NCBI GenBank assembly: GCA_002386525.1
Contig: DGIS01000003.1
Coordinates: 113,351-177,350, forward strand
Length of the DNA stretch: 64,000 bases
Direction of reading: 5' to 3'
Origin: Sphingobacterium sp. UBA4616
GTDB taxonomy: Bacteria; Bacteroidota; Bacteroidia; Sphingobacteriales; Sphingobacteriaceae
This document shows, piece after piece, positions 34,891 through 43,354 of this stretch; the first letter of the stretch is position 1; each line of letters starts with the position of its first letter. The position numbers and the translations under genes are program-made. The notes beneath the pieces were generated by a model. That model saw only the letters and a list, made by a program, of their open reading frames with translations. It had not been told where the DNA came from and searched no databases.

Positions 34891-35337
34891 CTACTTAAGC
34901 AAATTATTTAGGTATTGCTCTGACACAGGGGGCAATTGTATTGCCTGACCTGCTTTTGCCATCGAGTCAGCGAAATGATTCGTATTACTGATAGCCTGTT
35001 CATAGGCTCTAACCACCTGATCAGATAAGTGTAAAACCTCAGGGCTTTTAAGGTTAACGCGATATTGATTATCTTCTAAGGTGACATGCTGATAAAAGCG
35101 ATAGGCAGCAGCTTTTAGTTTTCCCAGTTCTTTTTGGGAGAGCTGATCGATTCTGGCATTTGGCGGAAGCGTAACGTCAATAAAGGTAGTGTCCTTCGCC
35201 AATTGATCAATAGAATGATCCAGGGGAATGGCATGAAGTGCTTCTAAGTTCACAACAGGAATACCCTTATCTTCATCACCACTACACGAGGCAATCACAC
35301 TCCACAAAAATATACTCAGAAATACTATTTTATTCAT
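34891..35337 (-). CDS. Small lipoprotein of unknown function
   Basis: 148 residues with a lipoprotein signal peptide (LWSVIASCSGDEDKG; lipidated Cys about 18). The mature part is mostly helical; ...LGKLKAAAYRFYQHVTLEDNQYRVNLKSPEVLHLSDQVVRAYEQAI looks like a helical bundle. I do not recognise a family. It is downstream of the TlpA-like gene on the same strand, but a hairpin at 35371 lies between, so it may be transcribed alone. Confidence 0.7.
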   Translation of the reverse strand: MNKIVFLSIFLWSVIASCSGDEDKGIPVVNLEALHAIPLDHSIDQLAKDTTFIDVTLPPNARIDQLSQKELGKLKAAAYRFYQHVTLEDNQYRVNLKSPEVLHLSDQVVRAYEQAISNTNHFADSMAKAGQAIQLPPVSEQYLNNLLK

Positions 35338-35370
35338 TATTATAATTTTTTTTGGTCCCTTAAGAAGAAA

Positions 35371-35414
35371 CCCCTAATTGCATCCTCATATCACATGATT
35401 TTAACAATTAGGGG
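35371..35414 (-). terminator. Hairpin after the TlpA-like gene
   Basis: Perfect 10-bp stem CCCCTAATTG/CAATTAGGGG (35371-35380 with 35405-35414), 24-nt loop, followed on the minus strand by a pyrimidine-rich TTTCTTCTT. Confidence 0.55.
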
Positions 35415-35451
35415 CTATTAAAGGCCTAATGGCAGCCGAAAACGAATTGAG

Positions 35452-36591
35452 TTATTTCAGCAATTCAGCCAGCTTCGCTTCCAAAGCTTCACCTCTTAGA
35501 TTTGATGCGACAATTTTGCCCGACGGATCGATCAGAAAGTTTTGTGGAATACCTCGCACTTCATATAATTTGACCGGAGCAGATTTCCAGCCCTGTAAGT
35601 CTGAAACATGTGGCCATTGCTGTAAATTATCATCATGGATGGCTTTCACCCATGCATCCTTTTTACCAGGATTATCTAAAGATACACCAAATACCGTAAA
35701 CCCTTTATCTTTAAACTTATTGAAGGCTGCGACCACGTTCGGGTTCTCGTGACGGCAAGGACCGCACCAGCTCGCCCAAAAGTCCAACAAGACATATTTA
35801 CCTCTTAAAGATGATAAGGAAATATTTTTTCCTGTGGTATCCGGCAACGTAAAGTCCGGTGCTATTGCACCAACAGCCACGGCTTTCAATTTCTGAATGC
35901 GATCAGCCAACTCCTTCCCTTTTTCGGAACTTTTCAATTCAGGAGACAATTTCTCGAAAGAAGTTACATATTCAGTAACATTCTCTCCATTGAGATTGTC
36001 AGACAATAAATCCAATGTATACCAGCTCTTCGGATTTTTGTTTATAAATTCTGCATCTGATTTTTCCATTTTTTCAGAAATCTCACCAGCTTGCTTTTGC
36101 AAACCTTCGATGAAACTAGGATCCTGTTTTTGAGTATCAGAAGCAGCGTAATATTGTTGATTCAACGCTTCGAATGCGTCCGAATAAGGTTTTACAAAAG
36201 CCTTATACTGCATAAGATCGTCGTTAAGCGTTGTACCCGAAATAGTTGCATCTTTAAACCCTTTGGTTGCATCGACTTTGATAACTCCCTTAGAAAGATA
36301 TAGCTGTGCCGTTTCAGGCTGCTTTTGACTATTTCTAAGTTCAGCGAAAGATAAGCCTTCTGGTGAATAGATCATCATACCTTTGGTTGGTGAGGCCACC
36401 TGCCCATTGAACTTAAACTCACCTTTTACGACCATCGCAGAATCTGTCTGCCGGGTTGCATTGGTAATGTATTGCATAAACACCTTCGCTTTGTCCGACG
36501 TAGCATTTACTTTCCCTGTCACGGTGTAGCTTTCTTGCGCCATTAATAAGGCTGGTAAAAAGCTTAAACCCATTAATATTCTCTTTTTCAT
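35452..36591 (-). CDS. TlpA-like thiol-disulfide oxidoreductase with DUF4369
   Basis: 379 residues from the ATG at 36591 (MKKRILMGLSFLPALLMAQ signal peptide); a longer in-frame start at 36621 would spoil the signal peptide. N-terminal DUF4369-like domain (YTVTGKVNATSDKAKVFMQYI...), a helical middle, then a C-terminal thioredoxin fold with GKYVLLDFWASWCGPCRHENPNV (WCGPC active site) and GIPQNFLIDPSGKIVA. Periplasmic reductase, typical of the many Bacteroidota TlpA paralogues. Electrons could come from the DsbD pair 2 kb upstream; that is inference. Confidence 0.9.
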   Translation of the reverse strand: MKKRILMGLSFLPALLMAQESYTVTGKVNATSDKAKVFMQYITNATRQTDSAMVVKGEFKFNGQVASPTKGMMIYSPEGLSFAELRNSQKQPETAQLYLSKGVIKVDATKGFKDATISGTTLNDDLMQYKAFVKPYSDAFEALNQQYYAASDTQKQDPSFIEGLQKQAGEISEKMEKSDAEFINKNPKSWYTLDLLSDNLNGENVTEYVTSFEKLSPELKSSEKGKELADRIQKLKAVAVGAIAPDFTLPDTTGKNISLSSLRGKYVLLDFWASWCGPCRHENPNVVAAFNKFKDKGFTVFGVSLDNPGKKDAWVKAIHDDNLQQWPHVSDLQGWKSAPVKLYEVRGIPQNFLIDPSGKIVASNLRGEALEAKLAELLK

Positions 36592-36665
36592 AATTATATA
36601 CTCCACATAAATGTAAAACATTTCCAGTTCATGGAAGCGCTATTTAACATTTTTTAGCAAAGATG

Positions 36666-37469
36666 TTACCAACGGCCAGATGCACCGCCACCACCAAAAT
36701 CACCACCGCCGAAACCGCCAAATCCACCGCCCGATCCACCACCGAATCCGCCGCCACCACTTCGCCCGCCACCGCCGCCAAGGCCACTCAGCAATGTCCA
36801 CCAAAACACATCAGAAGCACCGCGCCCATTCATGACACGCCGGCCACCGCCACCACCGCCGCCGCGATTCGAGAAAATAACGATCAAGATAATCACAATA
36901 ATGATCACAAACATAACAGATCCCGAGCCCTTTCCTTTTGGTTGCTTTGGATCAGCTTTGTATTCACCCTTGGTATAGGATATTAAGGAACTGGTCGCGT
37001 CATCCACTCCCTTGTAATAATCTCTTTGACGAAATGCAGGCTTAATATCATTCTCGATAATGCGATAGGCAATCGCGTCGGGAACAGCTCCCTCTATCCC
37101 ATATCCAGTCTGAATGGTCACTGCGCGATCCCCAAGTGCGACCAACAATAAAATACCGTTGTTATATTTTTTATTGCCAATTCCCCATTTCTTCGCTAAT
37201 TGTACTGCGTAATCAGAAATATCATAGCCTCCCGTAGAATTCATCATAACTACCGCGATTTGCGTGGATGTAGAATCCTCAAAGGCCAGTAGCTTTTGTT
37301 CCAGTAATTGCTTTTGATTCGCTGTCAACGTATTGGTATAATCATTGACAAGTCTGTTTGATGCTTCTGGGAAATCTTGGCCCAATACTGAGGCTATCGA
37401 CAACGTGCAAAGCAATATTGCCATAGCAGGTATTCGAATCAGGGAAAATAATTTCAATACAAATTTCAT
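36666..37469 (-). CDS. TPM-domain protein (YgcG-like)
   Basis: 267 residues. Signal peptide up to about residue 30 (ending in SVLGQDFPEA), TPM domain (about 35-180, with RLVNDYTNTLTANQKQLLEQKL, IAVVMMNSTGG, YNNGILLLVALGDRAVTIQTGYG), one transmembrane helix (VMFVIIIVIILIVIF) and a long Gly-rich C-terminal tail. Typical of the Psb32/YgcG group, exported and membrane-anchored. It neighbours a second TPM gene and lemA, an association common in bacteria whose role is unknown. Confidence 0.88.
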   Translation of the reverse strand: MKFVLKLFSLIRIPAMAILLCTLSIASVLGQDFPEASNRLVNDYTNTLTANQKQLLEQKLLAFEDSTSTQIAVVMMNSTGGYDISDYAVQLAKKWGIGNKKYNNGILLLVALGDRAVTIQTGYGIEGAVPDAIAYRIIENDIKPAFRQRDYYKGVDDATSSLISYTKGEYKADPKQPKGKGSGSVMFVIIIVIILIVIFSNRGGGGGGGRRVMNGRGASDVFWWTLLSGLGGGGGRSGGGGFGGGSGGGFGGFGGGDFGGGGASGRW

Positions 37470-37609
37470 CCTATTATTTTTTTGTCCGCCTTAAGCAATT
37501 CTTCGTGCTTCTATAGGCAATCGGTAAACCTCGAAGTTTCGCGGCTATTTATATTTATTCATTTATTCCACAAGCAGTAGCTGCGTTGCTGTTGCCTGCT
37601 AATTGACGA

Positions 37610-38038
37610 TTAACGATCCCCAAACACGACATCATTGGGCAGTTCATTGATATCATCATGCTCTCGGGGGAAGAATTTTGCCAACTGTTTGCCCGCATGT
37701 TCGATCCCTCTAACCAAGCCCTCAACAATACGATCCTCCCTAAACTCAGCCACCATCAGATCTTTGGTACTGTTCCAAAAATCACTTTCCACGCGCTGGT
37801 GGATTCCTTTATCTCCAATAATGGAAAACTTGTGATCTTCCAACGCGATATAAATAAGGACACCGTTTTTCAATACTGTTTTATGCATGCCTAATTTGGA
37901 AAAATAATAAGTTGCGCGATCATGTACCTCATCGGGGCAATGATTTTCTACTACCACACGAATTTCACCGGAAGTCTCATTTTCGGCCACATTAATGGCG
38001 TGGACGATTTTGTCTTGTTCTTCAGAATTTAAAGCCAT
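37610..38038 (-). CDS. Second TPM-domain protein
   Basis: 142 residues, no signal peptide. TPM domain: NETSGEIRVVVENHCPDEVHDRATYYFSKLGMHKTVLKNGVLIYIALEDHKFSIIGDKGI. Unlike its neighbour it lacks membrane segments, so it may sit in the cytoplasm. Separated from lemA by a terminator and from the first TPM gene by 140 bp without an obvious element; the two TPM genes may be co-transcribed. Confidence 0.85.
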   Translation of the reverse strand: MALNSEEQDKIVHAINVAENETSGEIRVVVENHCPDEVHDRATYYFSKLGMHKTVLKNGVLIYIALEDHKFSIIGDKGIHQRVESDFWNSTKDLMVAEFREDRIVEGLVRGIEHAGKQLAKFFPREHDDINELPNDVVFGDR

Positions 38039-38127
38039 AATCTATATATATATGTGTATTCTTTGACGAGTCACCAAAGGGTTGATCAATGTCCAAAAAA
38101 TATTTCTTAATTAAAAAACGAAAAAAA

Positions 38128-38164
38128 ATGGATGATGAGCTTCTACGAAAGCCGCATCATCCAT
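38128..38164 (-). terminator. Terminator of lemA
   Basis: Perfect 10-bp stem ATGGATGATG/CATCATCCAT (38128-38137 with 38155-38164), followed on the minus strand by TTTTTTT. Confidence 0.8.
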
Positions 38165-38190
38165 CATCCCATTCATTGCTGTCAATTTGC

Positions 38191-38775
38191 TTAGAATGAT
38201 ACCGTTGGTGCTTTATCCGAACCTGGGGCAGCAGTAAATGTACCTTTTGCCTTAAATCCAAACATGCCGGCCATTAAATTGTTGGGAAAGCTACGTACTG
38301 TTGTGTTATATTGCTGTACAGCTTCATTATAGGCTCTACGTTCTGTCGAAATACGATTTTCAGTACCTTCTAATTGCGCTTGAAGTTCCAAAAAGTTTTG
38401 GTTCGCCTTCAAGTCAGGATAAGCTTCAACAGAAGCCAAAAGGCGACTCAATGAGCCACTGAACTCGTCTTGAACTTTTTGAAATTTAGCGATATTTTCT
38501 TCAGACAGATCATCAGCATTAATCGTTACAGAGGTTGCTTTAGCTCTTGCCTCGACAACTGCGGTCAAGGTACTTTCTTCATGCTTTGCTGCCCCTTTTA
38601 CGGTATTGACCAAATTCGGAACAAGATCCGCACGACGTTGATACGCATTTTCAACTTGCGCCCATTTTCCTTTAACATTCTCATCCTGCGAGACCATTGT
38701 ATTATAGCCGCAGGAGTTTAAGGATACTAATGCAAATAAACCACATAGGGCGACCAAAAATCTTTTAATTTTCAT
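38191..38775 (-). CDS. lemA: LemA family protein
   Basis: 194 residues. A lipoprotein-like start (ALVSLNSCGYNTMVSQDENV) is followed by the all-helical LemA domain: KWAQVENAYQRRADLVPNLVNTVKGAAKHEESTL, VQDEFSGSLSRLLASVEAYPDLKAN, and ENRISTERRAYNEAVQQYN. The protein is thus probably a periplasm-facing lipoprotein or single-pass membrane protein. LemA and TPM proteins co-occur widely; the function is not established. Confidence 0.92.
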   Translation of the reverse strand: MKIKRFLVALCGLFALVSLNSCGYNTMVSQDENVKGKWAQVENAYQRRADLVPNLVNTVKGAAKHEESTLTAVVEARAKATSVTINADDLSEENIAKFQKVQDEFSGSLSRLLASVEAYPDLKANQNFLELQAQLEGTENRISTERRAYNEAVQQYNTTVRSFPNNLMAGMFGFKAKGTFTAAPGSDKAPTVSF

Positions 38776-38891
38776 TGTTCAAAGAATTAAATACTATTCA
38801 AATTATACGGTTACACTATCAAAGCATATACCAAGCTCTTACTAAGATAAGAATATTTTTATTTCCAAATCTTCAAATAGTCAATATTCAT

Positions 38892-38899
38892 TAACTTTG
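38892..38899 (+). promoter_or_regulatory. -7 box deciding the start of the 38936 gene
   Basis: TAACTTTG, perfect TAnnTTTG. The in-frame TTG at 38897 lies inside this box, so the ATG at 38936 is the credible start, with a leader of about 30 nt. Confidence 0.5.
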
Positions 38900-38935
38900 T
38901 ATCGGTTTTGGGATAAAAACCCAGCCCCTTATACT

Positions 38936-40480
38936 ATGCAAAAAGAAATCGAAATTGCGATACCACCTGAAAAAATGGAGGATGAACACTATATTCTACA
39001 ACAAGGTATAAAAACCCTACGCGTTCAACCCCAGCAAATCAAAGGATACAAAATCAGAAAACGTTCAATTGATGCCCGCAGTAGGCAGGTAGTCTACCGG
39101 ACCCGCATTATTTACTACATCGATGAACTGCCTATCCCTGAAATCTACGAAAATAATTTCAAGTCGGTCAAAGATGGAAAATCGGTTATCATTGTAGGCG
39201 CAGGGCCTGCTGGTATATTTGCTGCGATCCGTTGCATCGAACGTGGCCTCAAACCAATTGTCATTGAGCGTGGTAAGAAAGTACAGGACCGTAGACGTGA
39301 TCTTGCGAAGCTGAACCGTGAAGGCATTGTGAATCCCGAATCGAATTACTGCTTTGGTGAAGGTGGCGCAGGGACATACTCGGATGGAAAACTATATACA
39401 CGTTCCAATAAAAGGGGGGATGTAGACAAAGTGCTTAAGCTTTTCGTCTCTCATGGTGCCACCACAGATATTCTGGTCAATGCCCGACCACACATTGGCA
39501 CAAACAAACTACCGCATATTATTGAAGCCATGCGCGACAGTATCCTTGAGTTTGGTGGTGAATTTCACTTTGACCAGCGCGTGGACGACATTTTAGAATC
39601 TTTTGGGCAAGTTCGTGGCGTCAAGTTAGCCAGTGGCGAACACATCAAAGCCAATCACGTTATCGTAGCGACAGGGCACTCTGCTCGCGATATTTTCGAG
39701 CTTTTCTACCGTAATAATTGGCTGATTGAAGCAAAACCATTTGCTTTAGGAGTGCGCATCGAGCATCCACAGACAATTATTGATCAGGCACAGTACCACT
39801 GTCAGGTTAGAAGCGAGCATTTGCCGCCCGCCTATTACAGCTTGGTGGAACAGGTTAATGATCGTGGTGTATTTTCTTTCTGCATGTGCCCTGGAGGGGT
39901 CATTGCTCCCTGTGCAACTGATTTAAACGAAATTGTTGTCAATGGATGGTCACCATCTAAACGAAATAACCCGCACGCTAATTCAGGCACTGTTATCCAG
40001 ATAAACCTAGCGGATGTTGCCGACGCACAAACGGATCCGTTTGCATTACTCAATTTTCAGAAGGAGATTGAACGAAAAGCTTTTTCGATAGGCGGTGGGA
40101 ATCTGGTCGCTCCAGCACAACGCATGGTTGATTTCGTCGAAGGACGAGTGTCTTTCGACCTACCAGAGAATTCTTACAAACCCGGAACAGCCTCTGCAGA
40201 CCTAACCGAAGTATTGCCGTCTTTTGTTCACAAAGCATTACAAGGTGCCTTGCCTATCTTTGGCAAAAAGATGAAAGGTTATTACACCAATGAAGCTATT
40301 TTAGTTGGGGTCGAATCCCGTACGTCTTCACCGATCCGTATTCCTAGAAATAAAGAAGATTTACAACATCCTCAGGTCAAGGGACTTTATCCGTGTGGTG
40401 AGGGTGCTGGTTATGCCGGAGGTATCATTTCCGCTGCAATAGATGGAATTAATTGCGTTGATGCGATCGATTTAAGTTAA
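38936..40480 (+). CDS. FAD-dependent dehydrogenase (COG2509-type)
   Basis: 514 residues from ATG 38936. N-terminal region (EIEIAIPPEKMEDEHYILQQGIKTLRV, with KIRKRSIDARSR) is the small domain of these flavoproteins; then the FAD-binding GAGPAGIFAAIRCIERGLKPIVIERG, the NYCFGEGGAGTYSDGKLYTR motif, VIVATGHSARDIFELF, and the C-terminal PCGEGAGYAGGIISAAIDGI. Known as uncharacterised FAD-dependent dehydrogenases; the substrate is unknown. Monocistronic, 58 bp before the tRNA-Gly gene. Confidence 0.88.
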   Translation: MQKEIEIAIPPEKMEDEHYILQQGIKTLRVQPQQIKGYKIRKRSIDARSRQVVYRTRIIYYIDELPIPEIYENNFKSVKDGKSVIIVGAGPAGIFAAIRCIERGLKPIVIERGKKVQDRRRDLAKLNREGIVNPESNYCFGEGGAGTYSDGKLYTRSNKRGDVDKVLKLFVSHGATTDILVNARPHIGTNKLPHIIEAMRDSILEFGGEFHFDQRVDDILESFGQVRGVKLASGEHIKANHVIVATGHSARDIFELFYRNNWLIEAKPFALGVRIEHPQTIIDQAQYHCQVRSEHLPPAYYSLVEQVNDRGVFSFCMCPGGVIAPCATDLNEIVVNGWSPSKRNNPHANSGTVIQINLADVADAQTDPFALLNFQKEIERKAFSIGGGNLVAPAQRMVDFVEGRVSFDLPENSYKPGTASADLTEVLPSFVHKALQGALPIFGKKMKGYYTNEAILVGVESRTSSPIRIPRNKEDLQHPQVKGLYPCGEGAGYAGGIISAAIDGINCVDAIDLS

Positions 40481-40497
40481 CATTTTTGCTTTTTCTC

Positions 40498-40528
40498 TTG
40501 CAGAATACGAATGAATGCGTTATTTTTG
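40498..40528 (+). promoter_or_regulatory. Promoter of tRNA-Gly
   Basis: TTG at 40498-40500, 20 bp, TATTTTTG at 40521-40528; the tRNA begins 10 bp further on. Confidence 0.6.
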
Positions 40529-40538
40529 TAGCATCAAC

Positions 40539-40611
40539 GCGAAAGTAGCTCAGTTGGTAGAGCACAACCTTGCCAAGGTTGGGGTCGCGAGTTCGAATCT
40601 CGTCTTTCGCT
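40539..40611 (+). tRNA. tRNA-Gly (GCC)
   Basis: 73 nt, full cloverleaf: acceptor GCGAAAG/CTTTCGC, D-arm GCTCAGTTGGTAGAGC, anticodon arm CAACC-TTGCCAA-GGTTG with anticodon GCC (40572-40574), variable GGGTC, T-arm with TTCGAAT, discriminator T. CCA is not encoded. It decodes GGC and GGT. A strong terminator follows. Confidence 0.97.
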
Positions 40612-40614
40612 CTA

Positions 40615-40645
40615 AAAAAGCTTCCAAAATTTGGAAGCTTTTTGC
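40615..40645 (+). terminator. Terminator of tRNA-Gly
   Basis: Near-perfect palindrome: AAAAAGCTTCCAAA pairs with TTTGGAAGCTTTTT around a very short loop, and its T-rich arm acts as the T-run. Confidence 0.75.
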
Positions 40646-41107
40646 ATTTAATAATAGTCTCCTTTCCCTTCTATTTACATCCGGTAACGCTTTATCGTTT
40701 CTCTCCTTGCCAAATTTGAGTTTAAAATTTACGAAAGAAGTATTAGCACAACTTCGACCAGATACCAAAGAAAGTATAAATTTCAATTATGATTCTATTT
40801 AGGGAAGAAAGACCTAAAGGGGATCAGGTTCTACACTTCCTCGGTGCTTCTTCGGTACTTGCTCGGTGCTTCTTCGGTTACAAGCGAACAACTAACGTTA
40901 AAGCTCCGACTAAGATCCGTTGTAACACCGTGAGAAGGGCGAATTTGGTTCCCATGCATCCTACCATATATACCCCGCGATGTACAACATCTTTCGGGCA
41001 TTTCTTCCCAATACAATTAGAAGCTCTTCCATCCAACTAAGAGCAACAAAAAGAAAAATGTCTATTGATATAATGACTATGATTCCATCGGTCGCATAGA
41101 AAAAACA
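40646..41107. other. Gene-free region between tRNA-Gly and sufD
   Basis: About 460 bp without a convincing gene; the short frames here have no start context or family features. It contains array B at 40842-40930. The rest shows nothing I can name. Confidence 0.5.
40842..40930. repeat. 11-bp phased dyad array B (CGG/CCG)
   Basis: CGG at 40842, 40853, 40864 and 40875, exactly 11 bp apart, as four tandem units of the form CTT(C/G)(C/T)TCGGT(G/A). Around a centre at 40886 the mirror positions read ACG at 40895 and CCG at 40906, 40917 and 40928, again 11 bp apart. Apart from the innermost (2 of 3), every triplet pairs with its mirror, and part of the flanking sequence also pairs. The left arm is a true tandem repeat; the right arm is more diverged. 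Function unknown. Confidence 0.75.
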
Positions 41108-41136
41108 TGGCGTCTACTTCATTAGTAAACGCCATA
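41108..41136 (-). terminator. Terminator of sufBCD
   Basis: Stem ATGGCGT/ACGCCAT (41108-41114 with 41130-41136), inner ACT/AGT pairing possible, 30 bp past the sufD stop; on the minus strand it is followed by GTTTTTT. Confidence 0.75.
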
Positions 41137-41165
41137 TTTTAAAAGCGATATAATCCAATATGGAT

Positions 41166-42473
41166 TTAATTTGTTCTCAGGCTTTCCTCTACAAGCTCTT
41201 CAACATATTTCCGAACAACTTCGTTAGAGAAACGTGTGGTTACATCAAATGCAAAGGCATGAACCAACAGGATACGCGCAGATTCTTCACCAATACCTCT
41301 TGCTCTTAGATAAAAAAGTGCTTCGTTGTCAAACTGACCAATCGTACATCCATGCGAACATTTTACGTCATCTGCAAAGATCTCCAATTGTGGTTTAGTG
41401 TACACCGCTGAATTATCTGACATCAACATGTTATTGTTTTGTTGAAAAGCATTGGTTTTTTGAGCATCTTCGCGAACAAAAATTTTCCCATTGAAAACCG
41501 CAACGGATTTATCCTGCGTAATATTCTTATACCATTCGTAAGACTCGCAGTGCGGCTTAAGATGATCTACAACGGTATGATTATCGACCAATTGATCTCC
41601 AGCAGTTAAGTTAATGCCATATAAATGGCTTTCCACATTTTCTGCATCCAAACGTACATTGATATTGTTACGAATAAATGGTGCTCCGGGGAAATTACAA
41701 TTGTAATTATTATAAAGGCTATATTTTTCTTGGTGTACTTCTGTATGATTAAAGTACCGGCTTACAGATCCAGCGAGTTGCAAATAATAATGCTGCATCT
41801 TTGCATTCTCTTTGACGATAATCTCAGAAACCTTGTTTTGAACGTTATTTGCAGTACCTTCTGCAGTGATGAAGCTTTCGATCAACTCTAGCTCTGCATT
41901 TGGTTCGACAACAATCAAATTACGCGTTTGTGCAAAGAAATCCTCCTTGCCTGTTGCGACATGAATAATCTGAATTGGTTTATCAATTATGGCGCCTTTC
42001 TTTACATGGATAAAAACACCATTCGTGAAAGCAGCGGTATTTAACGCAACCATAATATTGTCTGACTTATCGGCATATTTGGCAAAATGCGCTTCAAAAG
42101 CAGGGTCCGACACGGCTTCATCCATAGGAACAACCGAAAGTCCTTTCACACTTTCTAGTTCGCTTACTGCCAATACATATTGGCCATTTACCAAGATAAT
42201 GCGATAGGCATCCAGCTTAGGGATCTCACCAGCACCAAAATCTAAGCCTTCGATATCCACATCAACATCAAGCGCATAGGTCTTATTGATAATACTGTGG
42301 ATGTTTGTATATTTCCATTCTTCATTCTTAACGGTGGGAAAGCCTGCTGCTTCGAAACGTTCGAATGCAAGTTGACGGGCTTGTACAAAAAACGAAGGTT
42401 CGTCCGAAACGCCTTGCTCCTTGTATGCTCCCAACACTTGTTGAAGTAATGATTCTGAAACTAATGTACTCAT
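41166..42473 (-). CDS. sufD: Fe-S cluster assembly protein SufD
   Basis: 435-residue partner of SufB in the SufBC2D scaffold for Fe-S cluster assembly. C-terminal SufBD core (RNLIVVEPNAELELIESFITAEGTAN, PFIRNNINVRLDAENVESHLYGI, KCSHGCTIGQFDNEALFYLRARGI with the conserved Cys/His) is complete. Third gene of a sufB-sufC-sufD minus-strand operon, 59 bp after sufC and ended by the hairpin at 41108. No sufS or sufE is in the window. Confidence 0.94.
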   Translation of the reverse strand: MSTLVSESLLQQVLGAYKEQGVSDEPSFFVQARQLAFERFEAAGFPTVKNEEWKYTNIHSIINKTYALDVDVDIEGLDFGAGEIPKLDAYRIILVNGQYVLAVSELESVKGLSVVPMDEAVSDPAFEAHFAKYADKSDNIMVALNTAAFTNGVFIHVKKGAIIDKPIQIIHVATGKEDFFAQTRNLIVVEPNAELELIESFITAEGTANNVQNKVSEIIVKENAKMQHYYLQLAGSVSRYFNHTEVHQEKYSLYNNYNCNFPGAPFIRNNINVRLDAENVESHLYGINLTAGDQLVDNHTVVDHLKPHCESYEWYKNITQDKSVAVFNGKIFVREDAQKTNAFQQNNNMLMSDNSAVYTKPQLEIFADDVKCSHGCTIGQFDNEALFYLRARGIGEESARILLVHAFAFDVTTRFSNEVVRKYVEELVEESLRTN

Positions 42474-42532
42474 GTTATATTTTAATCAAATCGCCAAAAT
42501 TCTCTTCTAATCCTAATAATTCAGGTAAAAGA

Positions 42533-43291
42533 TTAGGCGTTTTGTGCATCATATTCTTTTAACCAATCGTATCCTTTTTCTTCAAGTTCCAAAGCCAATT
42601 CTTTAGGTCCTGATTTCACAATGCGCCCATTATACAGTACGTGAACAAAATCTGGAACGATATAATCCAACAAACGTTGGTAGTGTGTAATAACAATGAA
42701 AGCATTGTCTTTGGAGCGCAATTGATTCACCCCATTTGCAACGATACGAAGTGCATCGATATCCAAACCAGAATCGGTCTCATCCAAAATAGACAATTTT
42801 GGATTTAACATGGCCAATTGAAAAATCTCGTTACGCTTTTTCTCACCGCCGGAAAACCCTTCGTTTAAAGAACGGTTAGCTAAATTAGCTGAAAACTCTA
42901 CTAATTTTTGCTTGTCTTTAACCAGCTGTAAAAATTCCTTTGCTTCCATAGGAGGAAGCCCTTTGTATTCGCGGATATCATTTACAGCTGTTTTCAAGAA
43001 ATTGATATTCGATACACCCGGAATTTCAATAGGGTATTGAAAAGCCAAGAACAGCCCTTCACGTGCACGATCCTCGGGTGAAAGATCCAATAAATCTATA
43101 CCATCCAATAATGCCGAGCCTTCACTTACTTCATACGATTCACGTCCCGCCAATACATTGCCCAAAGTACTTTTACCAGCACCATTAGGCCCCATAATCG
43201 CGTGAATTTCTCCCGCTTTTACTTCTAGGTTTAACCCTTTTAATATTTGTTTGTCTTCTACAGACGCATGTAAATTTTTAATGCTTAACAT
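42533..43291 (-). CDS. sufC: Fe-S cluster assembly ATPase SufC
   Basis: 252-residue ABC-type ATPase of the SufBC2D complex, cytoplasmic. Walker A GPNGAGKST (34-42), the Q-loop in LFLAFQYPIEIPGV, the signature FSGGEKKRNEIFQLAMLNP, Walker B SILDETDSGLD and the H-loop ITHYQRLLDYI. 63 bp after sufB; no membrane domain, as expected. Confidence 0.96.
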   Translation of the reverse strand: MLSIKNLHASVEDKQILKGLNLEVKAGEIHAIMGPNGAGKSTLGNVLAGRESYEVSEGSALLDGIDLLDLSPEDRAREGLFLAFQYPIEIPGVSNINFLKTAVNDIREYKGLPPMEAKEFLQLVKDKQKLVEFSANLANRSLNEGFSGGEKKRNEIFQLAMLNPKLSILDETDSGLDIDALRIVANGVNQLRSKDNAFIVITHYQRLLDYIVPDFVHVLYNGRIVKSGPKELALELEEKGYDWLKEYDAQNA

Positions 43292-43354
43292 TTTATTCGT
43301 ATTGAGTATGGTGCAATGCAGTGTTATAAAACTACATTTCCAATGATTTTTTAT

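Noticed and set aside
40550..41040. Short open frames across tRNA-Gly, its terminator and array B
   Set aside because: One includes the tRNA itself; the others lie on the repeat array, with no start context and no domain.
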